Both the position numbers and the translations under genes were made by a program. A DNA stretch of 64,000 nt from Hyphococcus sp. Its GTDB lineage: Bacteria; Pseudomonadota; Alphaproteobacteria; Caulobacterales; Parvularculaceae. Below the pieces are notes generated by a model, which saw only the letters and a program-made list of their open reading frames with translations, had not been told where the DNA came from and ran no database searches. The stretch is from NCBI GenBank assembly GCA_021776455.1, contig JAJFFX010000057.1, forward strand, positions 1 to 64,000. Reading direction: 5' to 3'. How positions within the stretch are numbered: position 1 is the first letter of the stretch; every line of letters begins with the position of its first letter. Below, in pieces: positions 1 through 9,020 of this stretch.

Positions 1-156
1 TATGTTCTGGAAGATCAGAATCAGGTCGGCGTCGATTATGTGATCGAGCTTGGCGGCGGCGTCTCGCCAGAGCATCTGGCGCAGAACATCAACCGCTGGG
101 CGGATGTGATTTCAGCCTTTGTGGCGAAATTTCAGGAAGGCGCCGCCGGGTCATAA
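1..156 (+). CDS. C-terminal fragment of a YbjN-like domain protein (truncated by window edge)
   Basis: Open frame from base 1 to TAA at 154-156: YVLEDQNQVGVDYVIELGGGVSPEHLAQNINRWADVISAFVAKFQEGAAGS; resembles the C-terminal part of YbjN-family proteins. Confidence 0.45.
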   Translation, partial: YVLEDQNQVGVDYVIELGGGVSPEHLAQNINRWADVISAFVAKFQEGAAGS

Positions 157-176
157 GCGTCGGACGGGCTACGCTC

Positions 177-1151
177 TCACGCGGCGCGATCAAGCAACGC
201 CCTTAAACCTTCCGGCAGGTCTTTTTTCAAAGCCCGCATGCGCTCGATGAGTTGGCGCTCATTAATATCGAAGGCGCCGTCGCGGCCGATGCGGGCGGCG
301 AGCCATGATGCTTCCGCGCCGGTGACTTTTGCCGCTTCTGCAATATCGCCGTCGCGTTGGTCGTTGTAGTCTGCCTCGTCGGATGTGTCCGAATAGGCGT
401 CTTTCAGGGCGGTAAATCCGCCCGACACCATGCGCTTGAAGAAGCCGCCGACATCGACCGTCTGGTCGCGCATCCATGCGTCGCGGCGAAACGCCTCCTC
501 GCGGCTTGGCGCCTTATAACCAAGATGCGCCATCAGATGATTGACGATCCCCTGAACGAAAAGCTCAGTCCAGGCGGGCGTGTCCTGGCTCTTGCCGATG
601 GCGTCATTGATATCGAACAAAAGCTCCGCCTCGCGGCGTGTCACCGCGACATTGCCGTCGCCGCCGGCGGCAAAAAGATAGCGCCGGGTCAGCATGATCT
701 CGACTTTGTCGATCGCTGGGCCATCCGGCTTGCCCAGCACCGCTTGTTTAATCTGTTCACCGACGAATTCGGCCATTTCCGGCGGCGTTTGCGTCGCGGT
801 CTCCATCAACTTGACCAGCAGGCCAAGCTCCAGCCGGTTGGCGCAGCCGTCCCGGGTGACGCGCGCTTTCAATGATTGAAATTCCGCTGTGGTCAGATAG
901 CCTTGTGGGTCTTCTTCGCGCAGATAAAAATCGGCTGCGGCTTCTGCAAAAAACTGCGCCCATTCCGCATCGCCTTCCTGCGCGCGATCGCCAAGCGCAA
1001 ACAACGCATCCAGCTCCTCAGCGCTAACCACGCCGTCGGCGAAAACAGAGCGCCGTAAAAACAAAACTTCGTCGGCGGTGACATAGCCATCCGCGCCAAT
1101 AGCGGCAATCCGGGTTTGCAAGGGCTGGTCGGATTTTTGCTGATCAGACAT
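177..1151 (-). CDS. Hypothetical protein with repeated EF-hand/TerB-like segments
   Basis: 324 aa ORF; repeated D-G-x-(V/F)-x(2)-x-E pattern (GADGYVTADEV, FADGVVSAEEL, GRDGAFDINERQ). Confidence 0.75.
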   Translation of the reverse strand: MSDQQKSDQPLQTRIAAIGADGYVTADEVLFLRRSVFADGVVSAEELDALFALGDRAQEGDAEWAQFFAEAAADFYLREEDPQGYLTTAEFQSLKARVTRDGCANRLELGLLVKLMETATQTPPEMAEFVGEQIKQAVLGKPDGPAIDKVEIMLTRRYLFAAGGDGNVAVTRREAELLFDINDAIGKSQDTPAWTELFVQGIVNHLMAHLGYKAPSREEAFRRDAWMRDQTVDVGGFFKRMVSGGFTALKDAYSDTSDEADYNDQRDGDIAEAAKVTGAEASWLAARIGRDGAFDINERQLIERMRALKKDLPEGLRALLDRAA

Positions 1152-1261
1152 TTAATGGAGCTCCCATCCGAAGAACGGTTGGAAGAACATTGGCGTAATC
1201 TGGTTAAGATCAGGGTAAGGCTGTGCGTCTCATTGAAGACGTTTTGCGGATTTTTAGCGGC

Positions 1262-1543
1262 CTACTGCGCGGCGGACATTTCGGTTTTGTCGCGCGCCAG
1301 CGCCGGCATGTCTTCGCCGGCGTCAGCGCATTGGCGGCGGTCGCGATGGGTGACCATGCCGTCATGCAAATCTGCGATGCACTGGCTGCCGGTGCGGACA
1401 AACAAAAACGGAAACAACCCGTGCAGCATGCAAGCGAACCCAGCGCCAAGCATCTTCGCACTGAAGCTGAACGCCATGCCCATATGCTGGAAATAGCTCT
1501 CGCCAACGCTGGCGGGATGTTCAGTAAAGGCGCGTTTGATCAT
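1262..1543 (-). CDS. Small DUF6356-like protein
   Basis: 93 aa; N-terminus MIKRAFTEHPASVGESYFQHMGMAFSFS resembles the DUF6356 signature. Confidence 0.6.
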   Translation of the reverse strand: MIKRAFTEHPASVGESYFQHMGMAFSFSAKMLGAGFACMLHGLFPFLFVRTGSQCIADLHDGMVTHRDRRQCADAGEDMPALARDKTEMSAAQ

Positions 1544-1596
1544 GGCGATATCGTCCCCTGCCGTTTCACCTGAATATGCGCTGTTTTGTATGAAAA

Positions 1597-1667
1597 TTTT
1601 CTCTATATAAGTGATTAGAAAAACTATTTGTTGCGAGTATTTTCTATTTTATGTTAGAATAATAGAA
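1597..1667. promoter_or_regulatory. AT-rich intergenic region with two inverted repeats upstream of the Lrp-type regulator
   Basis: TTTTCT(1597-1602)/AGAAAA(1617-1622) and TTCTATT(1642-1648)/AATAGAA(1661-1667), the second abutting the ATG at 1667. Confidence 0.4.
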
Positions 1668-2125
1668 TGGATAGTATCGATAAGGCCATTTTAGCGCAAT
1701 TACAGCACGATTCAGGGGGCCCTGTTAGTGAAATTGCCGAATCTGTCGGCCTGTCGCCGACCCCATGCTGGCGGCGGATCAAAAAACTTGAGGAGGAGGG
1801 CGTGATCGCCCGGCGCGCGGCGCTGATCGACCCGGCCGCCGTCAACCTTAACCTCACCGCCTTTGTCGCCGTCAAAACCGCCCAGCACAGCGAAAAATGG
1901 CTGCGGGATTTTTCCGAAGCCGTGCGCCGCATCCCCGAGGTTGTGGAGCTGCACAGGATGAGCGGCGACACTGACTATCTGATGAAGCTGGTGTGCCCGG
2001 ATATGGCGCAGTTTGACCGCATCTATAAACAGCTGATCTCGATCGCCGAGTTTTCCGATGTCAGCTCGACCTTCTCGATGGAACGGCTCAAACATACCAC
2101 TGAATTACCGCTTGATTATATCTAG
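1667..2125 (+). CDS. Lrp/AsnC family transcriptional regulator
   Basis: 152 aa; [50 protein letters not shown] followed by an AsnC ligand-binding domain. Confidence 0.95.
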   Translation: MDSIDKAILAQLQHDSGGPVSEIAESVGLSPTPCWRRIKKLEEEGVIARRAALIDPAAVNLNLTAFVAVKTAQHSEKWLRDFSEAVRRIPEVVELHRMSGDTDYLMKLVCPDMAQFDRIYKQLISIAEFSDVSSTFSMERLKHTTELPLDYI

Positions 2126-2169
2126 ACGCCGATGGACGGCCAAGCGGCGCTCGCTTATATCCCTCGGCT

Positions 2170-3312
2170 ATGGCCCAATTAGACCTCAGCTCCGGCCCGC
2201 CATCGGCGGCGCTTACAAATCTTGCCGGGTTAACCCGCAGCGAGCTTGGCGCGCTCCTTGGCGAGCGGTTTGGGCTCGACGCAAAAAAAGCCCGCATGCG
2301 CGCCAACCAGCTATGGCGGTGGATCTATGACTTTGGCGCGCGCGACTTTTCCGAGATGAGCAATATCGGCAAGGAGATGCGCGCAGCGCTCGCCGCGCAG
2401 TTTACGCTTGCGCGCCCGAAAGTGATCGAGCGGCAGGTCTCGACGGACGGCACGCGCAAATATCTGCTGGGGTTCGGTCCGGGCATTGAAGTGGAATGTG
2501 TCTTTATCCCGAATGTCGGGCGCACCGGCGCGTTGTGTGTTTCAAGCCAAGTTGGCTGTACGCTTAATTGCACCTTCTGTCATACCGGCACGCAAAAACT
2601 GGTCCGTAATCTGACGGCGGCGGAAATCATCGGCCAGGTTATCGCGGTCAAAGACGACCTTGAAGAATGGCCGTCCGACAAACCTGACCGCCAGCTTTCC
2701 AATGTGGTTTTCATGGGCATGGGCGAGCCGCTTTATAATCTCGACAATGTCGCCAAGGCGATTGAGGTGATTTCCGACGGCGACGGGATTGGCCTGTCGC
2801 GGCGAAGGATTACGGTCTCGACCTCCGGCGTCGTGCCGCAGATGCATGCGCTGGGCGAGGACACATCGGCGATGCTGGCGATCTCGCTGCATGCAACCCA
2901 TGATGCACTGCGCGACGAGCTGGTGCCGATCAACCGAAAATATCCGCTTACGGAGCTTCTGGAGGCGTGCCGGGCCTATCCCGGCGCCTCCAATGCGCGG
3001 CGTATCACTTTTGAATATGTGATGTTGAAGGGCGTCAATGACACAGACGACGAAGCGCGCGAGCTGGTGCGCCTCCTCAAAGGCATTCCAGCGAAGATTA
3101 ACCTCATCCCGTTCAACCCATGGCCGGGGGCGCCTTATGAATGCTCAAGCTGGGAGCGGATTGAAGCCTTTGCCGAAATCGTCAACCGCGCCGGCTACGC
3201 CTCGCCGATCAGAACCCCGCGCGGCCGAGACATTCAGGCGGCTTGCGGGCAATTAAAGTCGGAAAGTGTGAAGAAACGGGCGAGTGAGGTAAGGCGGGAA
3301 GCGGCGGTTTAG
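2170..3312 (+). CDS. rlmN: 23S rRNA (adenine(2503)-C(2))-methyltransferase RlmN
   Basis: Radical SAM motif [38 protein letters not shown]. Confidence 0.97.
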   Translation: MAQLDLSSGPPSAALTNLAGLTRSELGALLGERFGLDAKKARMRANQLWRWIYDFGARDFSEMSNIGKEMRAALAAQFTLARPKVIERQVSTDGTRKYLLGFGPGIEVECVFIPNVGRTGALCVSSQVGCTLNCTFCHTGTQKLVRNLTAAEIIGQVIAVKDDLEEWPSDKPDRQLSNVVFMGMGEPLYNLDNVAKAIEVISDGDGIGLSRRRITVSTSGVVPQMHALGEDTSAMLAISLHATHDALRDELVPINRKYPLTELLEACRAYPGASNARRITFEYVMLKGVNDTDDEARELVRLLKGIPAKINLIPFNPWPGAPYECSSWERIEAFAEIVNRAGYASPIRTPRGRDIQAACGQLKSESVKKRASEVRREAAV

Positions 3313-3321
3313 GAGGTAAAA

Positions 3322-3981
3322 ATGCGAAAGCTTTTCTTGTTTCTGTTGGCGATAATCGTACTCATCCCTGTTGCTTATGCTGCGATTGCGCTTCGTGCGT
3401 ACCCATCGACCGATCCGGTTGTGAATCTTATTGGGCCAGGCAGCACGCCGAGCGTTTGCATAGCGCGCGCAAGGCCACATTTTGAAAGAATGGAAGGCGC
3501 ACTTACGGATATAGCCGAGGCGTTGATTGCCTCTGATGACCTTGTCAATGTTGCCTACAGCTTAGATAGAGATAGAAAGCCATTTCTCTTTGTTGGAACC
3601 AAAAGTGGACGTAAATCGCCGACTCCGGATGAAAATAATTTGTTCATTCCCAAGTACCAATCGGTCGGCGGACTAAATTACTATTTCCCAGGGTTTTTTA
3701 TTAAACAAGATAGCAAAGTGGCGGCCTTAACAATTTCAGCATGCGGTATAACTTCGTTGTACTGGATGAAACTTCGACTGGGACTACAGAATGCACCCCC
3801 GACCAAACCCGCAGCAATAACCGTTGGGTTTATATATTGGCCGCAGGGCATTCCTGATTTTGAAAAGTGTGTCGATCCCGCAATATTGAAGCCTGAAGAG
3901 ATTATGATTTGCGAAATCGCCCTGAATGAAAAATGGAGCTGGTATTCAGAGTGGGTGCTTTATCGACCACTGTCTGAATAG
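3322..3981 (+). CDS. Hypothetical membrane-anchored or secreted protein
   Basis: 219 aa; strong SD (ggaggtaaaa) then MRKLFLFLLAIIVLIPVAYAAIAL signal/anchor; more AT-rich than neighbours. Confidence 0.75.
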   Translation: MRKLFLFLLAIIVLIPVAYAAIALRAYPSTDPVVNLIGPGSTPSVCIARARPHFERMEGALTDIAEALIASDDLVNVAYSLDRDRKPFLFVGTKSGRKSPTPDENNLFIPKYQSVGGLNYYFPGFFIKQDSKVAALTISACGITSLYWMKLRLGLQNAPPTKPAAITVGFIYWPQGIPDFEKCVDPAILKPEEIMICEIALNEKWSWYSEWVLYRPLSE

Positions 3982-4049
3982 TTATTGGGGCAGATTAGAT
4001 TTTCACTCATCCATGATTCCGCCGGGATCAGCGGGCGTAGGAACGCATC

Positions 4050-4475
4050 ATGAAGATTGCCGCCGCAATAAACATCGAAATCCCCGACTGGGAACTCACC
4101 GAGACATTCATCCGCGCATCGGGTCCCGGCGGGCAGAATGTCAATAAGGTTGAGACCGCGGTGCAGTTGCGTTTTGATGCGCTGGCCTCGCCTTCGCTTG
4201 ATGATGCGGTGAAAGTGCGGCTTCGCACCATCGCCGGGCGGCGGATGACCAAGGACGGCGTTATCATTATTGAGGCGAAACGCTTCCGCGCGCGCGAGCG
4301 CAACCGGGTGGATGCGCGCGCCCGGCTTGCCGCTTTGATCGAGCGCGCCGCCGCGCCGCCAAAAAAACGCAAACCCACCCGCACGCCGCCATCGCAAAAG
4401 CGCAAGCGCCTTGAAAACAAACGCCGCCGCGGCGAGGCCAAGGAAAAAAGGAAACGCCCGGGCGCCGACAGTTAG
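4050..4475 (+). CDS. arfB: Alternative ribosome-rescue factor ArfB (YaeJ-type peptidyl-tRNA hydrolase)
   Basis: 141 aa with GGQ motif (RASGPGGQNVNKVETAVQLRFD) and a basic C-terminal tail. Confidence 0.93.
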   Translation: MKIAAAINIEIPDWELTETFIRASGPGGQNVNKVETAVQLRFDALASPSLDDAVKVRLRTIAGRRMTKDGVIIIEAKRFRARERNRVDARARLAALIERAAAPPKKRKPTRTPPSQKRKRLENKRRRGEAKEKRKRPGADS

Positions 4476-4516
4476 CGCATCGGGTGATTATTTAAATTCA
4501 GACCCAAATCCACTTC

Positions 4517-4643
4517 CCGCTCATCCCCGCGCCCGCGCGCGAATGCGCGCAGTTATGTTAGACCGCCTTCGCGGTCGGGTGGGGATCCAGAGTCATATCC
4601 GGTGCGTGTTTTTCTGGATCCCCGCTTTCGCGGGGATGAGCGG
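4517..4643. repeat. Nested intergenic palindromic element
   Basis: CCGCTCATCCCCGC (4517-4530) pairs with GCGGGGATGAGCGG (4630-4643); inner GGGGATCCAG (4581-4590) pairs with CTGGATCCCC (4614-4623). Confidence 0.8.
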
Positions 4644-4794
4644 AATGTTGGCATGCGGCTCAGAGTTATCCCCCGATGCTCTAGCCTATCACGTTACGCA
4701 GAAGTCACGTTTGCGTGGCGGCGCATCATGCTACGAAGCGTTATCGCGTTGCGCCGTCGACACGCGAAGGCGTCGCGCTAGGCAGGGAGAATAA

Positions 4795-5367
4795 ATGATG
4801 TTTCAACGGATGATTATTGCCGGCGCCTTTGTTTTGCTGATTGCTGGCGCCTCGGCGGAAGAGCAAAAGCCACTTACGGAAAATCAGGCCAAGCGCTTTG
4901 TCGCTAGCCTGGAGAGTGTTGACAGTATGCGCGACAGGCTTGAGGCGGAAGGCAAGATTGACAATATCGAGATTGCCACAAAGCCAAAACCAGCCGAGGC
5001 GTTCAGGCCCTATTCAAAGGCGGTTACCGCGCTCAAAGATAAATATCCCGCAGATCATGCGCGTCTTGCCAAGATTGTTAAGACCCACGGATTTTCCGCC
5101 AAGGACTGGGGCGATGCGGGCGACCGCGTGATGATCGCCTATATGGCGCTCAAAATGCAGGACGAAGATCCGCGCACGATGCAGATGATGGGATCGATGG
5201 ACAAATCCATGCTCGATATGGTCCCGCCGGAAATGCGCGCGCAACTGGAAAGCACCTTTGCGATGATGGAGGCGGTGAAAAACGTACCCGAAGCGGACAA
5301 AATCGCGGTCGCATCGGTGAAAGGCGACCTTGACGCTTATATGGACAAGAACGCTGAGGCCGACTGA
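4795..5367 (+). CDS. Hypothetical exported protein
   Basis: 190 aa; signal peptide MMFQRMIIAGAFVLLIAGASAEEQ; charged helical remainder. Confidence 0.75.
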   Translation: MMFQRMIIAGAFVLLIAGASAEEQKPLTENQAKRFVASLESVDSMRDRLEAEGKIDNIEIATKPKPAEAFRPYSKAVTALKDKYPADHARLAKIVKTHGFSAKDWGDAGDRVMIAYMALKMQDEDPRTMQMMGSMDKSMLDMVPPEMRAQLESTFAMMEAVKNVPEADKIAVASVKGDLDAYMDKNAEAD

Positions 5368-5458
5368 CTGGGCTCGTTCCTGACGCCTGCGCGGGCGAGA
5401 ATCACTGCGCCCTGTTGCATTTCCCGGCGGCTGCGCTAGTCAGGCCGCCGGAGTTCTT

Positions 5459-6316
5459 ATGTCCCGGATCAAGCCCTGTTTTGAAAAGCTCGGCCGCGAA
5501 AATCGCGCCGCCTTTATCGCGTTCATCATGGCCGGCGACCCCGACATGGACCGCTCGCTTGAGCTTTTGAAAAAACTGCCAGCCGCCGGTGCCGATATCA
5601 TCGAGCTTGGGGTCGCTTTTACCGATCCCATGGCTGATGGACCAGCAATCCAGGCGGCGGGGCGCCGCGCACTCGACGCTGGCCAGACCTTGCGCAAGAC
5701 GCTTGATATGGTGCGTCAGTTCCGCGCCGGGGACGATCAAACGCCGATCATTTTGATGGGCTATTACAATCCATTTTATGCTTATGGGGTCGAGGCGTTT
5801 CTTGTGGACGCAAAAAAAGCGGGCGTTGACGGGCTGATTATTGTCGATTTGCCGCCGGAAGAAGATACCGAACTGTGTCTGCCGGCGCGCGCGGCGGGCC
5901 TCGATTTCATTCGTCTGGCAACCCCGACGACGGATGATGCGCGGCTGCCGGATGTGGTTAAAAACACCTCCGGCTTTGTCTATTATGTCTCGGTTGCCGG
6001 CATTACCGGTAAGGGCGTTGGCGCCGGCGGGGCGGTTGAGGCGGCGGTTGCCCGCATTAAAAAGGCGTCAGGACTGCCGGTCGCGGTCGGCTTTGGCGTC
6101 AAAACCCCGGAAAAAGCCGCAGATTTTGCCAGATTTGCTGACGCCGTGGTGGTCGGCTCTGCCCTGGTTGAAGAATTCGCCCGGTCTGGCGAAACTGAGG
6201 CGCATAACGATCAGACCCTTGATGCCGGGGCCAGCCAGGCCGATAGTGGTGTTAACGCGGTATTGAGGCTGGCGACGGATATTTCAGCCGCGGTGCGCGC
6301 TGCGCGTAAGGAGTAA
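5459..6316 (+). CDS. trpA: Tryptophan synthase alpha subunit
   Basis: [51 protein letters not shown] and [13 protein letters not shown]. Confidence 0.97.
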   Translation: MSRIKPCFEKLGRENRAAFIAFIMAGDPDMDRSLELLKKLPAAGADIIELGVAFTDPMADGPAIQAAGRRALDAGQTLRKTLDMVRQFRAGDDQTPIILMGYYNPFYAYGVEAFLVDAKKAGVDGLIIVDLPPEEDTELCLPARAAGLDFIRLATPTTDDARLPDVVKNTSGFVYYVSVAGITGKGVGAGGAVEAAVARIKKASGLPVAVGFGVKTPEKAADFARFADAVVVGSALVEEFARSGETEAHNDQTLDAGASQADSGVNAVLRLATDISAAVRAARKE

Positions 6317-6327
6317 ATTTTTAAATC

Positions 6328-7269
6328 ATGAATTGGCTTTCCAACATTCCGCCAGGCATTAAAAATATTTTCAAAAAAGAAGATGACGGCAGCAGTACGT
6401 TGTGGACCAAGTGCGGCGGCTGCGGCGAGATGATTTTCCAGCGAGATCTCGATGCCGCCAATCAAGTTTGTCCGTCCTGCAATTATCATTTGCCGCTGAA
6501 GCCTGCAGCGCGTCTCGCGCTGGTTTATGACAATGGCGAATATCAAAAAATTGAAGTGCCCGCATCAGCTCAAGACCCGTTAAAGTTTCGCGACGAAAAG
6601 AAATATACGGACAGGCTGAAAGACAACCGCAAGAAAACCGGCGACCAGGATGCGATGCAGGTGACGGTTGGCGCGATTGACGGCGCGCAGGTTGTTATTG
6701 CGATACAAAATTTTAAATTTATGGGCGGCTCGATGGGGCTGGCTCTTGGCGAGGCGATGTTGAAGGCGGCTGAGGAGGCGATATCGCGCAAGGCGGCGTT
6801 GATTGTTTTTGCAGCCTCCGGCGGCGCGCGCATGCAGGAGGGTATTCTTGCTTTGATGCAGATGCCGCGCACGACCATCGCCGTTCAGATGGTGAAGGAG
6901 GCAGGGCTTCCCTATATCGTTGTCCTCACCCACCCGACCACTGGCGGCGTGACTGCGTCTTACGCTATGTTGGGCGATGTTCATCTGGCCGAACCTGGCG
7001 CGCTGATCGGTTTTGCCGGTGCGCGGGTGATTGAGCAAACGATCCGTGAGAAACTTCCCAAGGGTTTTCAGCGTGCGGAGTTTCTTCAGGAAAAAGGCAT
7101 GGTTGATATGGTCGTCCATCGCCGCGACCTGAAGAATGCGCTGTCAAAACTGGTGCGTGTTCTGATTAAAGAACGCCGCCGCGTAGCTCCGACGGCGACC
7201 GTTGCCGCCCTTGAGCCGCCTAAAGCGCCGCTGCCAGTCCCTACACAGCTCGATAAAGCGGCGGAATAA
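6328..7269 (+). CDS. accD: Acetyl-CoA carboxylase carboxyltransferase subunit beta
   Basis: N-terminal zinc finger [51 protein letters not shown]. Confidence 0.97.
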   Translation: MNWLSNIPPGIKNIFKKEDDGSSTLWTKCGGCGEMIFQRDLDAANQVCPSCNYHLPLKPAARLALVYDNGEYQKIEVPASAQDPLKFRDEKKYTDRLKDNRKKTGDQDAMQVTVGAIDGAQVVIAIQNFKFMGGSMGLALGEAMLKAAEEAISRKAALIVFAASGGARMQEGILALMQMPRTTIAVQMVKEAGLPYIVVLTHPTTGGVTASYAMLGDVHLAEPGALIGFAGARVIEQTIREKLPKGFQRAEFLQEKGMVDMVVHRRDLKNALSKLVRVLIKERRRVAPTATVAALEPPKAPLPVPTQLDKAAE

Positions 7270-7297
7270 AAGCGCCCGCAACAGGAAGTCTGACGCC

Positions 7298-8599
7298 TTG
7301 AGCGATATTGAAACGGTTCTGGCGCGTGTCGCCGCCAGGCGGCCACGGCTTATCGATCTCTCGCTTGACCGCGTGCACACGGTGCTGGCGCGTCTTGGCG
7401 ATCCGCACAAAAAACTTCCCCCCGTCATCCATGTCGCCGGCACAAACGGCAAGGGTTCGACGATTGCTTTTTTACGGGCAATGTTAGAAGCGGCAGGAAA
7501 ACCTGTCCATGTCTATACATCGCCGCATCTGGTGCGGTTTAACGAACGCATCGTGCTGGGCGGCGCTGAAATCTCCGACGTAAAACTAATCGACGCGCTT
7601 GAGCGTTGCGATGGCGCGGCTGGCGATGACAAGCTCACCTATTTTGAAACCACGACTTGCGCTGCATTTCTCGCCTTCTCCGAGACGCCGGCGGATTGTC
7701 TGCTTCTTGAAGTCGGCCTTGGCGGCCGCCTTGACGCCACCAATGTGATCGATCAGCCCATTGCGACGGTGGTGAGCCCGGTGGCGCTCGATCATGAACA
7801 CTTTCTCGGCGACACTATCGCGCTTGTTGCAATGGAAAAAGCAGGCATCTTCCGGCGTAGCGCACCGGCGGTGATCGGCGTGCAGACGCCAGAGGCGATG
7901 GCGGTTTTGCAGGCGCGCGCAGAAGAGACCGGCGCGACGGTTTTTGCCTTCGGCCAGCAATGGAGTTGTCATAGCGAGCACGGCCGGTTGATCTATCAAG
8001 ATGAAAACGGCCTTTGCGACCTTGCCGCGCCGCGCCTTGTCGGCGCCCATCAGTTTGAGAACGCCGGTCTTGCGGTCGCTGCGATGCGGGCTGCAAATCT
8101 TGGGGCTAGCGATGATGATATTTCCAAAGGGCTCGCCGCCGCCAAGTGGCCGGCGCGGATGCAACGCCTCACCGCAGGACCGCTGGTTGATCTGGCGCGA
8201 GAGATACTCGGCGCGGCGCCGGAGATATGGCTTGATGGCGGGCATAACCCTCATGCCGGCCATGCGATTGCGCAGGCGATCGCCGATATTGAACAACGCA
8301 GCCCCAAACCGCTGGTGATGATTTCCGGAATGCAGGCCAACAAAGACGCGGTCGGCTATTTTGCGCCTTTCGCCGGGCTGGCGGCGTCGATGTTTGCGGT
8401 TGCCGCACGCCAGGACGGCGTTGCGACGGCCGAGGAGGCGGAGGCCGCCGCCAACGCCGCCGGGCTTAACGCGAAGGCGTGCACCTCGCTTGAAGAGGCG
8501 ATGCGGCTGGCGTTAGCGGGTAAAAAAAAGGAACCGCCGAGAATTCTTCTCAGCGGCTCATTATATCTTGCCGGCGAAATTCTTCGCGATCATCGATGA
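7298..8599 (+). CDS. folC: Bifunctional folylpolyglutamate/dihydrofolate synthase
   Basis: HVAGTNGKGSTIAFLRAMLEAAGKPVHVYTSPHLVRFNERI; TTG start at 7298 preferred over the upstream in-frame start because it clears accD. Confidence 0.95.
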   Translation: MSDIETVLARVAARRPRLIDLSLDRVHTVLARLGDPHKKLPPVIHVAGTNGKGSTIAFLRAMLEAAGKPVHVYTSPHLVRFNERIVLGGAEISDVKLIDALERCDGAAGDDKLTYFETTTCAAFLAFSETPADCLLLEVGLGGRLDATNVIDQPIATVVSPVALDHEHFLGDTIALVAMEKAGIFRRSAPAVIGVQTPEAMAVLQARAEETGATVFAFGQQWSCHSEHGRLIYQDENGLCDLAAPRLVGAHQFENAGLAVAAMRAANLGASDDDISKGLAAAKWPARMQRLTAGPLVDLAREILGAAPEIWLDGGHNPHAGHAIAQAIADIEQRSPKPLVMISGMQANKDAVGYFAPFAGLAASMFAVAARQDGVATAEEAEAAANAAGLNAKACTSLEEAMRLALAGKKKEPPRILLSGSLYLAGEILRDHR

Positions 8600-8604
8600 A
8601 CGGA

Positions 8605-8940
8605 TTAAGCAGCAGCGTCTCTCAGGACGCCGTCAATCCACGCTTTCAGTTGACCTTTCGGTTTGGCGCCAACCTCGGTTGAGACCAGCTCGCCCTTATG
8701 GAAGATCATCAGTGTTGGTATTCCGCGTACGCCGTATTTTCCCGGTGTTTCCGGGTTCTCATCGATATTGACTTTCGCAATTGACAGCTTGCCGGCGTAT
8801 TCGCCGGCAATTTCTTCCAGCGCCGGGCCAATCTGCTTACAAGGGCCGCACCATTCCGCCCAGAAATCGACAAGCACAGGCTCGCCGGATTCTAAAACGT
8901 CGCTCGGAAAACTGGCGTCGGTAACAGGTTTGGTGGCCAT
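8605..8940 (-). CDS. trxA: Thioredoxin
   Basis: [27 protein letters not shown] at 8940 gives a canonical length. Confidence 0.96.
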   Translation of the reverse strand: MATKPVTDASFPSDVLESGEPVLVDFWAEWCGPCKQIGPALEEIAGEYAGKLSIAKVNIDENPETPGKYGVRGIPTLMIFHKGELVSTEVGAKPKGQLKAWIDGVLRDAAA

Positions 8941-9020
8941 GGGATTGAACTCCTGATTGGCGGCGTGGGAACGCGGTGGATTGAAACTAGAGGCGAAAGA
9001 TAGGGCTGTGAGCGCGAAGA

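Noticed and set aside
357-875. 172-aa plus-strand ORF
   Set aside because: Shadow ORF opposite the 324-aa minus-strand gene; no SD or domain support.
6580-7119. 179-aa minus-strand ORF inside accD
   Set aside because: Antisense to accD; composition typical of a shadow frame.
7586-8296. 236-aa minus-strand ORF inside folC
   Set aside because: Antisense to folC with no recognisable motifs.
8535-8570. CCGCCGAGAATTCTTCTCAGCGG palindrome as a terminator
   Set aside because: Lies within the folC coding region and is not followed by a T run.
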